Below, in pieces: positions 48,488 through 59,778 of a stretch of 64,000 nucleotides of DNA. The number at the start of each line of letters is the position of its first letter. The first letter of the stretch is position 1. Source of the stretch: Rhodococcoides fascians A44A (GTDB lineage Bacteria > Actinomycetota > Actinomycetes > Mycobacteriales > Mycobacteriaceae); the NCBI RefSeq assembly GCF_000760735.1, contig NZ_JMEX01000004.1:149985-213984 (forward strand). The letters run 5' to 3'. Position numbers and translations under genes: made by a program. The notes below the pieces were generated by a model that was not told the DNA's origin, searched no databases, and saw nothing but the letters and a program-made list of their open reading frames with translations.

Positions 48488-48754
48488 ATGGTTCGTATTC
48501 CGTTGTCCCCCGAGGAGCTGTCGAGAGGTCTTCGCTTGGGTGAGTTGCTTCGCGCTACTCGCGGGCCGAGAACGATGACGGATGTTGCGGCGCAGGCGGG
48601 GATTTCGGTGGAGACGTTGCGCAAGATCGAGACGGGCCGGATTCCGACGCCTGCGTTCTTCACTGTTGCGGCTCTGTGCCGGACGCTGGGCTTGTCGCTC
48701 GATCAGGTTGCGGCCACCCTTGCCGACGCCGATCGTCAGGCCGACGCGTCCTGA
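48488..48754 (+). CDS. Small XRE-family helix-turn-helix regulator
   Basis: An 88-residue protein that is essentially one Cro/C1-type helix-turn-helix domain: LRLGELLRATRGPRTMTDVA, AQAGISVETLRKIETGRIPT, then PAFFTVAALCRTLGLSLDQV. ATG 48488 starts MVRIPLSPEELSRG. It is placed between qcrB and the convergent ctaF, where I do not recall an XRE gene in M. tuberculosis, and directly follows the 73-bp repeats. Targets unknown; the palindromes beside it could be its operators, which is untested. Confidence 0.88.
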   Translation: MVRIPLSPEELSRGLRLGELLRATRGPRTMTDVAAQAGISVETLRKIETGRIPTPAFFTVAALCRTLGLSLDQVAATLADADRQADAS

Positions 48755-48827
48755 GGGACTCACTGGACCCACCGTGCGGAGTCCGTCGGGCAAAGACTGT
48801 TACGTGGCCGCTGTACGACACGCAGAA

Positions 48828-48869
48828 ACGACTGACGCCGACCCCCAATCGGGAGTCGGCGTCAGTCGT
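48828..48869. terminator. Bidirectional terminator between XRE gene and ctaF
   Basis: Perfect 15-bp arms ACGACTGACGCCGAC (48828-48842) and GTCGGCGTCAGTCGT (48855-48869) around a 12-nt loop, centred between the two convergent stops. Confidence 0.85.
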
Positions 48870-48887
48870 CGTGTGAGCTGTGTGAAT

Positions 48888-49304
48888 TCAGTGCTTCTCT
48901 GGTCCGAGGTGGTACTCGAACACCAGTCCGGCGGCTGCCGACAGGACGAGCACGACACCGAAGGCGATGAGCCACCAGAGGAAGAACGCGAATCCGATGG
49001 CGGTGACCGATGCGGCGCCGGCGAGCAGGATCGGCCAGAAGCTTCCGGGGCTGAAGAAGCCCAGATCGCCTGCGCCGTCGCTGATCTCTGCATCGTCGAA
49101 GTCTTCGGGACGAGTGTCGAGACGACGGGCGACGAATCGGAAGTACGTTCCGATGATGAGTGTCAGACCGACCGACAGTGCGATGGCCGTGACACCTGCC
49201 CATTCGACGCCGGTCCGTGAGAATCCGGTGAAGAGGGCGTACACGATCCCGACGAGAAGAAAGAAGACAGTCAGGATCTCGAAGATCTTGGCTTCGATTT
49301 TCAT
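48888..49304 (-). CDS. ctaF: CtaF, cytochrome c oxidase subunit IV
   Basis: Small actinobacterial subunit of aa3 oxidase, 138 residues with four hydrophobic helices and the motif [20 protein letters not shown] between the second and third. It starts [20 protein letters not shown], typical of the family. It lies 18 bp downstream of ctaC, evidently the same operon, and corresponds to Rv2199c. Confidence 0.94.
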   Translation of the reverse strand: MKIEAKIFEILTVFFLLVGIVYALFTGFSRTGVEWAGVTAIALSVGLTLIIGTYFRFVARRLDTRPEDFDDAEISDGAGDLGFFSPGSFWPILLAGAASVTAIGFAFFLWWLIAFGVVLVLSAAAGLVFEYHLGPEKH

Positions 49305-49322
49305 TTCAGCATTCTTCCTGGG

Positions 49323-50393
49323 TCAGTTGCCTTCGGCGACGGATTCGGACTTCTGCGAGCGGTCCGTGGTGAACGGGATGGTGCTGGTGGCGATCGGGGA
49401 CTGGCCGATTGCTTCCAGCGCCTGAGCGTTGGTGAGGCCTTCTCCGCCGTCGGATTCGGGCTTGCGAAGCTCGATGTATTCCTGGAAGTCGTCCGGGGAT
49501 ACTGCGCGCACCTCGAAGTTCATCATGGCGTGGAATGTGCCGCACATTTCGGTGCAGCGGCCGACGAAGGCGCCTTCGCGTTCGATCTCGGAGATCTGGA
49601 AGACGTTATCCGAGTGGTTTTCCTTCGGGTTCGGGAGGACGTCTCGCTTGAAGAGGAACTCGGGAACCCAGAAACCGTGGATGACGTCCGAGGAGGCAAG
49701 AACGAACTCGATGCGCTTGCCGGTCGGGAGGACCAGAACCGGAATCTCGTTGCTGGTGCCGACGGTCTCGATCTTGTTGTAGTGCAGGTAGGACAGATCC
49801 TGCGGGCTTGCACCGTGGATTGCGCCGGGAACGAATTCGCCGTCCTCGCTACCTTCGGCACCCTCACCTGGATCGGCGGCGGCTTCGGCTGCAGCCTGCG
49901 CTTCGAGGTCGGTGCCGTCGTACTTGACGACGCCGTCCTTCAGGTCCACCGTCTGGTAGCCGAACTTCCAGTTCCACTGGTACGCCGTCACGTCGACGGT
50001 CACATCCGGATTCGGTTCCTTCTCGTCGACGTAGTTCTGCACGACGACGGTGAAGTAGAACAGCACCGCGATGATGACGAAGGGAACTGCGGTGTAGAAC
50101 AGCTCCAGGGGCACGTTGTATGCCGTCTGACGCGGGAACTCGGGCGAGTCCTTCTTCTTGCGGTGGAAGATGACCACCCAGAAGATCAGGGCCCACACGA
50201 TGATGCCCATGATCAGGGCTGCCACCACGGACCAGGTCCACAATTCTCGAATCGACTTGCCCTGGGGAGTAATGCCCGACGGAAAGCCGAAGCGCAGAAC
50301 ATCGTTGTCGATGGAACAACCCGACAACAGCAACGCGGCCAAGCCGAGAAATACTGTTAGCCCAGCTCGCCGAAGGATCCGACTCTGCGCCAC
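49323..50393 (-). CDS. ctaC: CtaC, cytochrome c oxidase subunit II (lipoprotein)
   Basis: Subunit II with the CuA electron-entry site, 356 residues. It has a lipoprotein signal with lipobox LLLSGC (cysteine 26), two transmembrane helices (about 50-75 and 95-120), [10 protein letters not shown], and the CuA ligands in [15 protein letters not shown]. The GTG at 50393 has AGGAAGG at good spacing (7 bp); the GTG two codons earlier would leave almost none. An acidic insert of about 30 residues ([20 protein letters not shown]) lies before the CuA domain. Divergent from asnB. Confidence 0.95.
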   Translation of the reverse strand: MAQSRILRRAGLTVFLGLAALLLSGCSIDNDVLRFGFPSGITPQGKSIRELWTWSVVAALIMGIIVWALIFWVVIFHRKKKDSPEFPRQTAYNVPLELFYTAVPFVIIAVLFYFTVVVQNYVDEKEPNPDVTVDVTAYQWNWKFGYQTVDLKDGVVKYDGTDLEAQAAAEAAADPGEGAEGSEDGEFVPGAIHGASPQDLSYLHYNKIETVGTSNEIPVLVLPTGKRIEFVLASSDVIHGFWVPEFLFKRDVLPNPKENHSDNVFQISEIEREGAFVGRCTEMCGTFHAMMNFEVRAVSPDDFQEYIELRKPESDGGEGLTNAQALEAIGQSPIATSTIPFTTDRSQKSESVAEGN

Positions 50394-50457
50394 GTTCACG
50401 CCTTCCTGATCGCTCACCACTGAAGAATGAGGGCTTCCACATGCGGATGCCCTAGTA

Positions 50458-50470
50458 CTACGCAGCGTAG
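50458..50470. promoter_or_regulatory. Possible operator between ctaC and asnB
   Basis: A 13-bp perfect palindrome CTACGC-A-GCGTAG, preceded by TA so that it reads TACTACG, in the 229-bp divergent ctaC-asnB gap. TACTACG recurs at 43553-43559 just upstream of ctaE. BlaI-type repressors bind TACTAC-containing palindromes, so a shared regulator is conceivable; weak evidence. Confidence 0.3.
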
Positions 50471-50622
50471 ACCAAAGCCGTCGCATCACCACTCTTGGGT
50501 CGCCCGCGTTGCGCGTACCGTGTCTGCGGCATACTCGAGGTTTCCGTGCCGCCTGGGGCGTCAGGATGCTGACGCCGTGGCAGCGGACCAATCCCCAACT
50601 GCGAAACGAGGTAGCAGACGCT

Positions 50623-52548
50623 GTGTGTGGACTACTCGGTGTACTGACGTCGACCGGCACCGATGCTGCGGGAGTCGACCTCGTGTCCTCCGCCATGCAC
50701 TGCATGCGCCACCGCGGACCGGACGAACCGGGCACCTGGCACGACGACGACATCATCTATGGATTCAATCGTCTGTCGATCATCGACATCGCTCATTCAC
50801 ATCAGCCGCTTCGGTGGGGGCCGCCCGAGAACCCGACGCGTTACGCACTGACGTTCAACGGCGAAATCTACAACTACCTCGAACTGCGGGAGGAACTCTC
50901 TCGCGATCACGGCGCCGAGTTCTTCACCGAGGGCGACGGCGAGTCCATCGTGGCGGCTTTCCACTACTGGGGTCCGACGGCTGTGCGACGGCTGCGTGGC
51001 ATGTTCGGGTTCGCCATCTGGGACACGGAAACGCGCGAGCTGTTTCTGGCGCGTGACCCGTTCGGTATCAAGCCGCTGTTCATGGCGACCGGTCCGGGCG
51101 GCACCGCGTTCGGCAGCGAGAAGAAGAGCTTGCTGGAGCTGACGGACCTGGTGGGTATCGGCACTGACCTCGACGCGAGAGCAACCGAGCACTACACGGT
51201 GTTGCAGTACGTACCCGAGCCGGAGACGCTGCATCGTGAGATCCGACGCCTCGAGTCCGGTTGCTACGCGACCCTCTCCCCCGGTGGGACTCCGGTGGTC
51301 ACTCGGTACTTCACGCCGAAGTTCCCGGTGAAGCCGTTCGCGGCGGGTTCCGAGGCGGCTCGCTACAAGGAGATCGCCGAGGCGCTGGAGGATTCGGTCG
51401 CCAAGCACATGCGGGCCGATGTCACCGTCGGATCGTTCCTGTCGGGCGGCATCGACTCGACGGCCATCGCGGCTCTGGCGATGCGCCACAATCCGAACCT
51501 GATCACGTTCACCACCGGCTTCGAGCGTGAGGGCTACTCGGAGGTCGATGTGGCCGCGGAGTCGGCCGCCGCGATCGGGGCTCGGCATGTCGTCAAGGTC
51601 GTCGGCCCCGAGGAGTTCGCAGCGTCGATTCCGGAGATCGTCTGGTACCTCGACGATCCGGTCGCGGATCCGGCTCTGGTGCCGCTCTACTTCGTGGCGA
51701 AGGAAGCACGCAAACACGTCAAAGTCGTGTTGTCGGGTGAAGGCGCCGACGAGCTTTTCGGTGGCTACACCATCTATCGGGAGCCGCTGTCGCTCAAACC
51801 GTTCGAGTACCTGCCGAGGGGTCTGCGTCGCGCGGCGGGCGCTCTGAGCGAGAGGATTCCCGACGGTACGCGGGGTAAGAGTTTGCTGCACCGCGGATCC
51901 ATGTCGCTCGAGGAGCGCTACTACGGCAATGCGCGCAGTTTCGGTGACGCTCAGCTGAGGGCGGTACTGCGTCATTTCCGTCCGGAGTGGACGCACACGG
52001 ACGTCACGGCGCCGATCTACGCACAGTCGCAGGGCTGGGATCCGGTGGCGAGAATGCAGCACCTCGATCTGTTCACGTGGTTGCGCGGCGACATTCTGGT
52101 CAAGGCAGACAAGATCACCATGGCGAATTCCCTCGAACTGCGTGTCCCGTTCCTCGACAACGAGGTGTTCGCGGTCGCCGAGAAGCTGCCGTTGGAGCAG
52201 AAGATCACGAAGGACACCACCAAGTACGCCCTGCGGCAGGCGCTCGAAGGAATCGTGCCCGGCCATGTTCTGCATCGCGCGAAACTGGGCTTCCCGGTCC
52301 CTCTTCGGCACTGGCTACGCGGAACAGAATTGTTCGATTGGGCGCACGAGCAGATCGCTGCGTCGGAGACCGATCACATCTTGAACAAGGCGGCCATCAC
52401 CGCGATGCTGAACGAGCACCGCGACGGCAAGTCCGATCACAGCCGACGGCTGTGGACCGTGTTGATCTTCATGGTGTGGCACGGGATCTTCGTGGAGAAG
52501 CGGATCGTCCCGGAGATCGCGGAGCCGACATACCCGGTGGACCTCTGA
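50623..52548 (+). CDS. asnB: AsnB-type glutamine-hydrolysing asparagine synthase
   Basis: Class II amidotransferase, 641 residues. The GTG at 50623 places the catalytic cysteine at position 2 (MCGLLGVL), as required for this N-terminal nucleophile enzyme, which decides the start. The glutaminase domain ([26 protein letters not shown]) is followed by the synthetase domain with the PP-loop [13 protein letters not shown] and [13 protein letters not shown]. In mycobacteria the syntenic AsnB is linked to amidation of meso-DAP in peptidoglycan as well as asparagine supply; either role fits this wall-rich region. Confidence 0.94.
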   Translation: MCGLLGVLTSTGTDAAGVDLVSSAMHCMRHRGPDEPGTWHDDDIIYGFNRLSIIDIAHSHQPLRWGPPENPTRYALTFNGEIYNYLELREELSRDHGAEFFTEGDGESIVAAFHYWGPTAVRRLRGMFGFAIWDTETRELFLARDPFGIKPLFMATGPGGTAFGSEKKSLLELTDLVGIGTDLDARATEHYTVLQYVPEPETLHREIRRLESGCYATLSPGGTPVVTRYFTPKFPVKPFAAGSEAARYKEIAEALEDSVAKHMRADVTVGSFLSGGIDSTAIAALAMRHNPNLITFTTGFEREGYSEVDVAAESAAAIGARHVVKVVGPEEFAASIPEIVWYLDDPVADPALVPLYFVAKEARKHVKVVLSGEGADELFGGYTIYREPLSLKPFEYLPRGLRRAAGALSERIPDGTRGKSLLHRGSMSLEERYYGNARSFGDAQLRAVLRHFRPEWTHTDVTAPIYAQSQGWDPVARMQHLDLFTWLRGDILVKADKITMANSLELRVPFLDNEVFAVAEKLPLEQKITKDTTKYALRQALEGIVPGHVLHRAKLGFPVPLRHWLRGTELFDWAHEQIAASETDHILNKAAITAMLNEHRDGKSDHSRRLWTVLIFMVWHGIFVEKRIVPEIAEPTYPVDL

Positions 52549-52584
52549 CGGCGCACAGGCTGGTCTGAATCTCTACCTGAACTT

Positions 52585-52630
52585 CGATGGCCCGCACGCA
52601 ACGATCTCGACTGTTGCGTGCGGGCCATCG
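52585..52630. terminator. Bidirectional terminator between asnB and adoK
   Basis: Perfect 18-bp arms CGATGGCCCGCACGCAAC (52585-52602) and its complement (52613-52630) around a 10-nt loop, between convergent stops. Confidence 0.88.
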
Positions 52631-52656
52631 ACGTGAGGACTGCGATACCGAGCGAC

Positions 52657-53661
<1,005 letters not shown>

Positions 53662-53665
53662 CTAT

Positions 53666-53705
53666 GTGAGTGGAAATGTGCCCCCTGGGCTACATTTCCA
53701 CTCAC
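53666..53705. repeat. Dispersed palindrome, copy 1
   Basis: Arms GTGAGTGGAAATGT (53666-53679) and ACATTTCCACTCAC (53692-53705), 14 bp, perfect. The 20 bases GGCTATGTGAGTGGAAATGT starting at 53660 recur exactly at 61302-61321, where the same palindrome is longer. It lies in the erpA-adoK gap. Confidence 0.92.
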
Positions 53706-53726
53706 GTGGCGATTGGGTGTGAACAG

Positions 53727-53766
53727 ACCTCTGACCGGTACCCGCGAGCGAGTACCGGTCAGAGGT
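53727..53766 (-). terminator. Hairpin terminator after erpA
   Basis: Perfect 15-bp arms ACCTCTGACCGGTAC (53727-53741) and GTACCGGTCAGAGGT (53752-53766) with a 10-nt loop, 13 bp beyond the erpA stop. Confidence 0.85.
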
Positions 53767-53778
53767 TGTGCTGAAAAC

Positions 53779-54129
53779 TCAGTTGAACGAATCACCGCAG
53801 GCGCACGAGCCTGTGGCATTCGGGTTGTCGATCGTGAAGCCCTGCTTCTCGATGGTGTCCACGAAATCGATGGACGCACCCTCGACGTACGGAGCACTCA
53901 TCCGGTCCACGGCGAGCGTGACGCCGTTGAAGTCGACCGCGAGGTCGCCGTCGAGGCTTCGATCGTCGAAGAAGAGCTGATAGCGCAGACCTGCGCAACC
54001 ACCGGGCTGCACAGCAATGCGCAGTGCGAGGTCGTCGCGGCCTTCTTGATCCAGCAACGCCTTGGCCTTCGACGACGCGGCTTCTGTCATCGTGACCTTG
54101 TGCGTGATGGTCTCGTTCGAGACGGTCAT
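53779..54129 (-). CDS. erpA: ErpA/HesB-type A-type iron-sulfur carrier
   Basis: A-type carrier that delivers Fe-S clusters to target proteins, 116 residues. The three cysteines of the family are present: C45 in QPGGCAGLRY and C109/C111 in TGSCACGDSF. The ATG has GGGAGAG upstream. It equals Rv2204c by position. The 177 bp to the divergent DUF3043 gene presumably carry both promoters. Confidence 0.94.
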   Translation of the reverse strand: MTVSNETITHKVTMTEAASSKAKALLDQEGRDDLALRIAVQPGGCAGLRYQLFFDDRSLDGDLAVDFNGVTLAVDRMSAPYVEGASIDFVDTIEKQGFTIDNPNATGSCACGDSFN

Positions 54130-54306
54130 GGGCTCTCCCTGTCAGTCGTACCAAACCCGTGAACGCCTCAACCGTACTCCGCTCCCGCTTATTCCTCACG
54201 AGCCACGGGCGTCGAAGACCGATTCGATCGTGTGAAACCCCGGACTTCGGACGTGTGCGACGCGGCCGGTGTTCAGGACTTCGTCGTCATCCCATAACCT
54301 GGGAGG

Positions 54307-54957
54307 GTGAAGTTGCTACGCCGCGGAAACTCTGACAATTCGGACGGGGACGATTCGAAGTCCGTCGAGTCCCCCGCCACGGACCAGACGGCTCCTGCCG
54401 TCGGCAAGGGTCGCCCGACGCCGAAGCGTCGGGAAGCCGAGGCGCGGCGCCGCGGTCCGGTCGCCCCACCGCCGATGACGAGCAAGGAAGCCCGCGAGCG
54501 CAGGAAGGCGAACCGCGGCTCCAAGGACGACCGGAAGAAAGCCGCAGCCGAGCGGCGTGCTGCCTCTGCCGAGCGTCGTGAACGGATGCTGGCCGGTGAG
54601 GACAAGTACCTGCTCCCCCGCGACAAGGGTCCGGTTCGGGCCTTTGCGCGCGATCTGGTGGATGCACGACGCAACCTCGTCGGCTTGTTCATGCCGTTGG
54701 CGTTGCTCCTGATCTTCGCGTTGTTTCTCAGCCCGGCCGTTCAGGCGTTCGTGACTCTCGCGATGTTCGTCATGATGCTGTTCATGGTGATCGAGGGCAT
54801 CTTCATCGGCCGTCAGATCAACAATCGGGTGCGTGAGCGTTTCCCGGACACCACCGACGGTGGTTTCCGCCTCGGTTGGTACGCGTTCGTCCGCGCGTCG
54901 CAGTTGCGCAAGATGCGCGCGCCGAAGCCACGCGTCGAGCGCGGCGCAGCAGTCTGA
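54307..54957 (+). CDS. DUF3043 membrane protein (Rv2206-like)
   Basis: A 216-residue conserved actinobacterial membrane protein of unknown function. A highly charged N-terminal half (GRPTPKRREAEARRRGPVAP) is followed by EDKYLLPRDKGPVRAFARD, a DUF3043 hallmark, and two transmembrane helices at about 135-180, then a basic C-terminus. GGGAGG directly abuts the GTG at 54307, so a TTG two codons later at better spacing may be the real start. It leads the cobU-cobT-cobS run at 14-bp distance. Confidence 0.85.
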   Translation: MKLLRRGNSDNSDGDDSKSVESPATDQTAPAVGKGRPTPKRREAEARRRGPVAPPPMTSKEARERRKANRGSKDDRKKAAAERRAASAERRERMLAGEDKYLLPRDKGPVRAFARDLVDARRNLVGLFMPLALLLIFALFLSPAVQAFVTLAMFVMMLFMVIEGIFIGRQINNRVRERFPDTTDGGFRLGWYAFVRASQLRKMRAPKPRVERGAAV

Positions 54958-54971
54958 CCGCTGCGGCCCAC

Positions 54972-55550
54972 GTGAGTACCGTGCGGCGCACGCTCGTCCT
55001 CGGGGGTACGCGGTCGGGTAAGTCTGCGTACGCGGAATCTCTTGCCGCCGAGGCGCCTGTTGTTCGATATGTCGCGACGGGACGCCGCATCGCCGGCGAC
55101 GCGGATTGGGATGCTCGTCTGGACGCGCACCGCGCGCGTCGTCCATCGGAGTGGTCCACCGTGGAGTCGTCGGACGGGTTGGTGGAGACGCTGCGCGAAG
55201 CACATCCGGGTACGACGATCGTCGACGATCTCGGCACCTGGTTGACCGGCGCCCTCGACGACGCCGGTGCCTGGGATCTAGCGCGAGGAACCGTCGCGCC
55301 AGCCACCGACGCGCTGTGTGCGGCCGTGCAGCGGTACCGGGGCGATCTGGTTCTCGTCAGTCCCGAGGTGGGGTGGGGCGTGGTTCCCGCGACTCGCTCG
55401 GGCAGGCTGTTCCAGGACGAGATGGGTACCCTCAATTCCCGACTGGCCGCCACGTGCGAGACGGTCGTTCTGGTCGTCGCCGGCCTCCCGCTGCCGCTGA
55501 AGTCCGACGACCCGACGACCGACGATGACAGCGGTTCCGATTTTCAATGA
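54972..55550 (+). CDS. cobU: CobU, adenosylcobinamide kinase/guanylyltransferase
   Basis: Bifunctional enzyme that phosphorylates adenosylcobinamide and then adds GMP in nucleotide-loop assembly of vitamin B12. The 192 residues have the P-loop GGTRSGKS (11-18), [20 protein letters not shown] followed by RARRP with the guanylylation histidine, and [20 protein letters not shown] at 54972 is used; GTG 54981 is an alternative. cobT starts 10 bp later. Confidence 0.92.
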   Translation: MSTVRRTLVLGGTRSGKSAYAESLAAEAPVVRYVATGRRIAGDADWDARLDAHRARRPSEWSTVESSDGLVETLREAHPGTTIVDDLGTWLTGALDDAGAWDLARGTVAPATDALCAAVQRYRGDLVLVSPEVGWGVVPATRSGRLFQDEMGTLNSRLAATCETVVLVVAGLPLPLKSDDPTTDDDSGSDFQ

Positions 55551-55560
55551 AAGGTCGCCT

Positions 55561-56640
55561 GTGACAGCCCCTTCGGAGTCCGAGGACTTCTCGACGCCCC
55601 TGCGCCCCGTGGCACCTCCGTCGGCGGAGTCGCGAGTGCAGGCTTCGGAGCTGCAGCGATCGCTGACCAAGCCCGTGGGCAGCCTCGGGCGGCTCGAGGA
55701 GCTCGGCGAGTGGGTGTCCGCCTGCCAGGACCGATGCCCTCCGTCGCCGATCGTCAGGCCACGAGTGGTGGTGTTCGCCGGTGATCACGGTGTGGCTGCG
55801 CACGGGGTGTCGGCGTACCCGCCAGAGGTCACCGCGCAGATGGTCGCCAACTTCACTGCCGGCGGCGCTGCGGTCAATGCGCTTGCCGGGGTTGCCGGGG
55901 CGTCGGTTCGGGTCGTGGACATCTCGGTCGCGACCGACACCGATCCGACGGTGAGCGCGTACAAGGTTCGCCGGTCCAGCGGTTCCATCGACCGGGAGGA
56001 TGCGCTGACGTCCGACGAGGTTCTCGCCGCGATCGACGCGGGCCGCGCAGTGGCGGACGAGGAGGTCGACGGCGGTGCCGATCTGCTGATCGCGGGCGAC
56101 ATGGGAATCGGAAACACCACTCCCGCAACAACGTTGATCGCCGCGCTCACCGACACCGAACCCGTCGCCGCGGTCGGGCGGGGAACCGGCGTCGACGACG
56201 CAGGTTGGATCAGGAAGACCGCAGCGATCCGTGACGCGATGCGCCGGGCACGGCCCGTCGTGAAGGATCCGGTGGCGTTGCTTCGAGTCGCCGGGGGCGC
56301 CGACATCGCGGCCATGGCGGGCTTTCTCGCGCAGGCAGCACACCGTCGTACCCCGGTGATTCTCGACGGCCTCGTCGTCACTGCTGCGGCGTTGGTCGCG
56401 GAGGAATCGGCTCGCGGTGGGCGTGAATGGTGGGTTGCCGGTCATCGCTCGACCGAGCCGGCTCATTCGATTGCACTGCGCCACTTGCGTATCGAGCCGG
56501 TCCTCGAACTCGACATGCGGCTCGGGGAAGGCTCGGGTGCACTTGTTGCACTCAACGTGGTGCATGCGGCAGTGGCGACCCTCGGTGAGATGTCCACGTT
56601 CTCTGCCGCGGGGGTCAGCACCGAGACCACCACCACGTAA
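55561..56640 (+). CDS. cobT: CobT, nicotinate-nucleotide-DMB phosphoribosyltransferase
   Basis: Activates 5,6-dimethylbenzimidazole to alpha-ribazole phosphate for the lower ligand of B12. The 359 residues include [59 protein letters not shown] and [11 protein letters not shown] with the catalytic Glu near the end. GAAAGG before the GTG at 55561 sets the start. Its TAA shares one base with the cobS ATG. Confidence 0.95.
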   Translation: MTAPSESEDFSTPLRPVAPPSAESRVQASELQRSLTKPVGSLGRLEELGEWVSACQDRCPPSPIVRPRVVVFAGDHGVAAHGVSAYPPEVTAQMVANFTAGGAAVNALAGVAGASVRVVDISVATDTDPTVSAYKVRRSSGSIDREDALTSDEVLAAIDAGRAVADEEVDGGADLLIAGDMGIGNTTPATTLIAALTDTEPVAAVGRGTGVDDAGWIRKTAAIRDAMRRARPVVKDPVALLRVAGGADIAAMAGFLAQAAHRRTPVILDGLVVTAAALVAEESARGGREWWVAGHRSTEPAHSIALRHLRIEPVLELDMRLGEGSGALVALNVVHAAVATLGEMSTFSAAGVSTETTTT

Positions 56641-57404
56641 TGCTCATCGGACCGCGCCTGGCACTGTCGTGGTTGACGGTTGTGCCGGTGCGCGGCCCGG
56701 AGACGGTCGGTCGCGACGACGCCCGTGCGGCGATCGGGTGGACACCGCTGGTGGGAGTCGGGCTCGGTGTGTCGGCGGCGGCCGTTCTGTGGATCGGCGT
56801 GGTTGCCGCGTCTCTGCCTGCCGTGCTGGCCGGGGCGTTGGGCGTCGCTGCGCTCGCATTGCTGACCCGAGGCATGCACATCGACGGGCTGGCGGACACC
56901 GCTGACGGACTGGGGTGCTATGGGCCACCCGAGCGCGCCCGTGAAGTGATGCGGTCCGGAAGCGCAGGCCCGTTCGGCGTCGCGGCCATCGGGTTGGTGA
57001 TGCTCGTTCAGGCCGCCGGGTTCGGCGCTCTCGCCTCGGCCGAGCAGTGGTGGTCTGTCGTCGTCGCTGTCGCTGCCGGGCGCGTCGCCGTCGTTCTCGC
57101 GTGTCGACGCGGCGTCCGGCCCGCGTCGGACACCGGTTTCGGTGCGCTGGTTGCGGATTCGCAGTCCCGCGTCGTGGTGTCCACGTGGGCGGTACTGGCT
57201 GTTGCAGCATCGACTCTCGCCGTCGACGGTCGGTGGTGGCAGGGCCCGCTGGTACTCGTCATCGCGTTGGGCGCGGCCGCACTGGGCGTCCGGCATTGTG
57301 TCCGACGGTTCGGCGGTGTCAGCGGAGACGTTCTGGGCGCAGCTGTGGAGACGACGACGACGATCGTCGTGGTGGGGTTGCTGGCGGGGCTGCCTTCCGC
57401 CTGA
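56640..57404 (+). CDS. cobS: CobS, cobalamin synthase
   Basis: Membrane enzyme that joins adenosyl-GDP-cobinamide with alpha-ribazole (phosphate), completing the B12 nucleotide loop. The 254-residue protein has several hydrophobic helices and the signature RGMHIDGLADTADGLGCYGP, with MRSGSAGPFGVAAIG after it. Start overlaps the cobT stop (TAATG). With cobU and cobT it forms a complete nucleotide-loop operon; corrin-ring genes are not in the window. Confidence 0.94.
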   Translation: MLIGPRLALSWLTVVPVRGPETVGRDDARAAIGWTPLVGVGLGVSAAAVLWIGVVAASLPAVLAGALGVAALALLTRGMHIDGLADTADGLGCYGPPERAREVMRSGSAGPFGVAAIGLVMLVQAAGFGALASAEQWWSVVVAVAAGRVAVVLACRRGVRPASDTGFGALVADSQSRVVVSTWAVLAVAASTLAVDGRWWQGPLVLVIALGAAALGVRHCVRRFGGVSGDVLGAAVETTTTIVVVGLLAGLPSA

Positions 57405-57431
57405 CCGGACGATCCGCGGAAGGCAGACTGG

Positions 57432-58535
57432 TCAGCCGAGCTTGGTCATCCAGCCGTGCGTGTCGGCGAAGGTGCCGCGCTGAATTCCGGTCAGCGTGTC
57501 CCGGAGCGCGAGGGTCACTTCGCCGGGCTCGCCGTCGGCGATGGCGAATTCACCGTCGGCGGACTTCACGGTTCCGACCGGGGTGATGACGGCGGCGGTT
57601 CCGCATGCGAAGACCTCGGTGATCTCGCCCGATTCAGCGCCCTTGCGCCATTCCTCGGTGGAGATCCGGCGTTCCTCGACGGGGATGCCGGAGTCCGTTG
57701 CCAGCGTCAGCAACGAGTCGCGCGTGATGCCCGGCAGAAGCGAGCCCGACAAGGACGGGGTGACGAGCCGGGCGTCGGATCCGGAGCCGAAGACGAAGAA
57801 CAGGTTCATTCCACCCATTTCTTCGACGTAGCGCCGCTCGATGGCGTCGAGCCAGACCACCTGATCGCAGCCTTCGTCGCTGGCCTGGGCCTGTGCGAGG
57901 AGCGACGCGGCGTAGTTGCCCGCGAACTTGGCTGCACCGGTGCCTCCTGGCGCGGCCCGAACGTACTCGGTCGAGAGCCACACCTTGACGGGCTTGACGC
58001 CACGTGGGAAGTAGGCGCCTGCGGGTGACGCGATGAGCATGTAGCGGTAATCGTCCGCCGGCCGGACTCCGAGGCCTGCCTCGGTGGAGAACATGTACGG
58101 ACGCAGGTACAGGGCGTCTTCGCCGCCGGCCTCGGGAACCCACTCGTGATCGACAGCGAGCAGTTGCTCGATCGATCCGAGGAAAAGTTCGTCGGGTAGT
58201 TCCGGCATCGCGAGCCGCTTCGCCGACGTTCGGAAGCGCTCCGCGTTGGACAGCACTCGGAACGACGCGAATTCTCCACTCGGCTGGCGGTACACCTTCA
58301 GGCCTTCGAAGATGGCTTGGCCGTAGTGAAGAACCATCGCGGCAGGGTCGAGCTCGATGGGACCGTACGGCGCGATCGTCGGCTGGTACCAGCCCTTCTC
58401 GGCGGTGTAGTCGATGATGGCCATGTGGTCGGTGAAGAACCTCCCGAACCCGGGCGCGGCCAGTACTGCTTCTCTGGCTTCCGACGGCGCCGGAGAGGGG
58501 TGCTGCACGCGGGTGAATTCGGGAGTGCCTGTCAT
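57432..58535 (-). CDS. ilvE: IlvE, branched-chain amino acid aminotransferase
   Basis: PLP enzyme (fold type IV) for the last step of Val, Leu and Ile synthesis and first step of breakdown, 367 residues. The Schiff-base lysine is K203 in [13 protein letters not shown]; other blocks are [30 protein letters not shown] and [13 protein letters not shown]. It follows gcvT by 34 bp on the same strand, probably one operon, and converges with cobS. Confidence 0.96.
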   Translation of the reverse strand: MTGTPEFTRVQHPSPAPSEAREAVLAAPGFGRFFTDHMAIIDYTAEKGWYQPTIAPYGPIELDPAAMVLHYGQAIFEGLKVYRQPSGEFASFRVLSNAERFRTSAKRLAMPELPDELFLGSIEQLLAVDHEWVPEAGGEDALYLRPYMFSTEAGLGVRPADDYRYMLIASPAGAYFPRGVKPVKVWLSTEYVRAAPGGTGAAKFAGNYAASLLAQAQASDEGCDQVVWLDAIERRYVEEMGGMNLFFVFGSGSDARLVTPSLSGSLLPGITRDSLLTLATDSGIPVEERRISTEEWRKGAESGEITEVFACGTAAVITPVGTVKSADGEFAIADGEPGEVTLALRDTLTGIQRGTFADTHGWMTKLG

Positions 58536-58569
58536 GTGTGGAATCTTAATCCTCAGCGCACACGGCTAT

Positions 58570-59670
58570 TCACTTGGTGTTGGCGGAGACGAAGGGTGGA
58601 GCGACTACCTCGCACGCCAGGGCGCGCCCACGCACGTCGACCTCCACAGTGTCTCCCGGTGTCACCGCGGCGCTCGAATCGAGCAATGCAAGAGCGATTC
58701 CGACTCCGAGCGAGGGCGAGAAAGTGCCGGACGTGGTGATTCCGATCGGCTCTCCGCCGTGTGTGACGGTGAGGCCGGGGCGAAGGACACCTCGGTCGAG
58801 TGCCTTGACTCCACGAAGCACGCGCACGGGGCCTGCTGCCTTCTCCGCGGCGAGAGCGTTCTTGCCCCAGAACTGTTCCTTCTTCCAGCCGATCGCCCAC
58901 CCGCAGCGGGCCTGGAGCGGGGATATGTCCAGCGACAGTTCGTGGCCGTGCAGTGGGTAACCCATCTCGGTGCGCAAGGTGTCTCGGGCACCGAGTCCGG
59001 CGACCTGCCCGCCGGCGCCTCGAACCTCGTCGGCCAGCGCGCGCAGCAGGGCTTCCGTGTCGGACCACGCGGGGATCAGTTCGTACCCGTGTTCTCCGGT
59101 GTAGCCGGTACGGCACACCCTCACCGACTTCCCCTGCCACGTCGCGTCCGCGAAGGCCATGTATTCCATGTTCGCCGGGAGGCCCAGGCTCTCCACGACT
59201 GCGCGTGATCCCGGACCCTGGACGGCGAGCACGCCGAAGTCTCGGTGCAGATCGGCGACGGTGACATCGTCGGGTGCCTGCGCCGCCAGCGCCGCGACTA
59301 CCGCTGCGGTGTTGGCGGCATTCGGAACGAGGAACACCTCTTCGTCGCTCACGTAGTAGGCGATGAGGTCGTCGACGACCCCGCCGGACTCGGTGCAGCA
59401 CAACGTGTACTGGGCTTTGCCCGGCCGGATGCGGCCGAGATCGTTGGTCAACGTCGCGTCGACGTATGCTGCTGCACCCGGTCCACTGACGATCGCCTTG
59501 CCGAGGTGGCTGACGTCGAAGACGCCGACGGATTCTCGAACGGCCTTGTGTTCGGCGACGACCCCGGCGTAGGACACCGGCATCTCCCAACCACCGAACG
59601 GTGCGAACGTGGCACCGAGTTCGACGTGAACGGTGCGCGCGGGACCTCGAACGAGCTCGGCTTCACTCAT
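58570..59670 (-). CDS. gcvT: GcvT, glycine cleavage aminomethyltransferase
   Basis: T-protein of the glycine cleavage system; it moves the aminomethyl carbon to tetrahydrofolate. From ATG 59670 ([20 protein letters not shown]) it has 366 residues with [33 protein letters not shown] and [20 protein letters not shown]. Neither gcvP nor gcvH is nearby, and no glycine riboswitch is visible in the 108 bp before pepA. Longer upstream reading would enter the divergent promoter. Confidence 0.95.
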   Translation of the reverse strand: MSEAELVRGPARTVHVELGATFAPFGGWEMPVSYAGVVAEHKAVRESVGVFDVSHLGKAIVSGPGAAAYVDATLTNDLGRIRPGKAQYTLCCTESGGVVDDLIAYYVSDEEVFLVPNAANTAAVVAALAAQAPDDVTVADLHRDFGVLAVQGPGSRAVVESLGLPANMEYMAFADATWQGKSVRVCRTGYTGEHGYELIPAWSDTEALLRALADEVRGAGGQVAGLGARDTLRTEMGYPLHGHELSLDISPLQARCGWAIGWKKEQFWGKNALAAEKAAGPVRVLRGVKALDRGVLRPGLTVTHGGEPIGITTSGTFSPSLGVGIALALLDSSAAVTPGDTVEVDVRGRALACEVVAPPFVSANTK

Positions 59671-59778
59671 GGTCGCCAACGCTAGCGGACAACAGCCCTC
59701 GCGGCGGTGATCATCACCGAGGGGGTCACTACCATCGAAGCCGACCGACACAATCGATCCCTCTGTAGGAGCTGCCAC

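Noticed and set aside
54316..55203. 295-residue minus-strand frame opposite the DUF3043 gene and cobU
   Set aside because: Antisense to a membrane protein with normal topology and to the cobU P-loop; His/Arg/Glu-rich shadow.
59671..59778. Glycine riboswitch before gcvT
   Set aside because: The divergent gap is only 108 bp and lacks the conserved GGA-rich tandem aptamer pattern.
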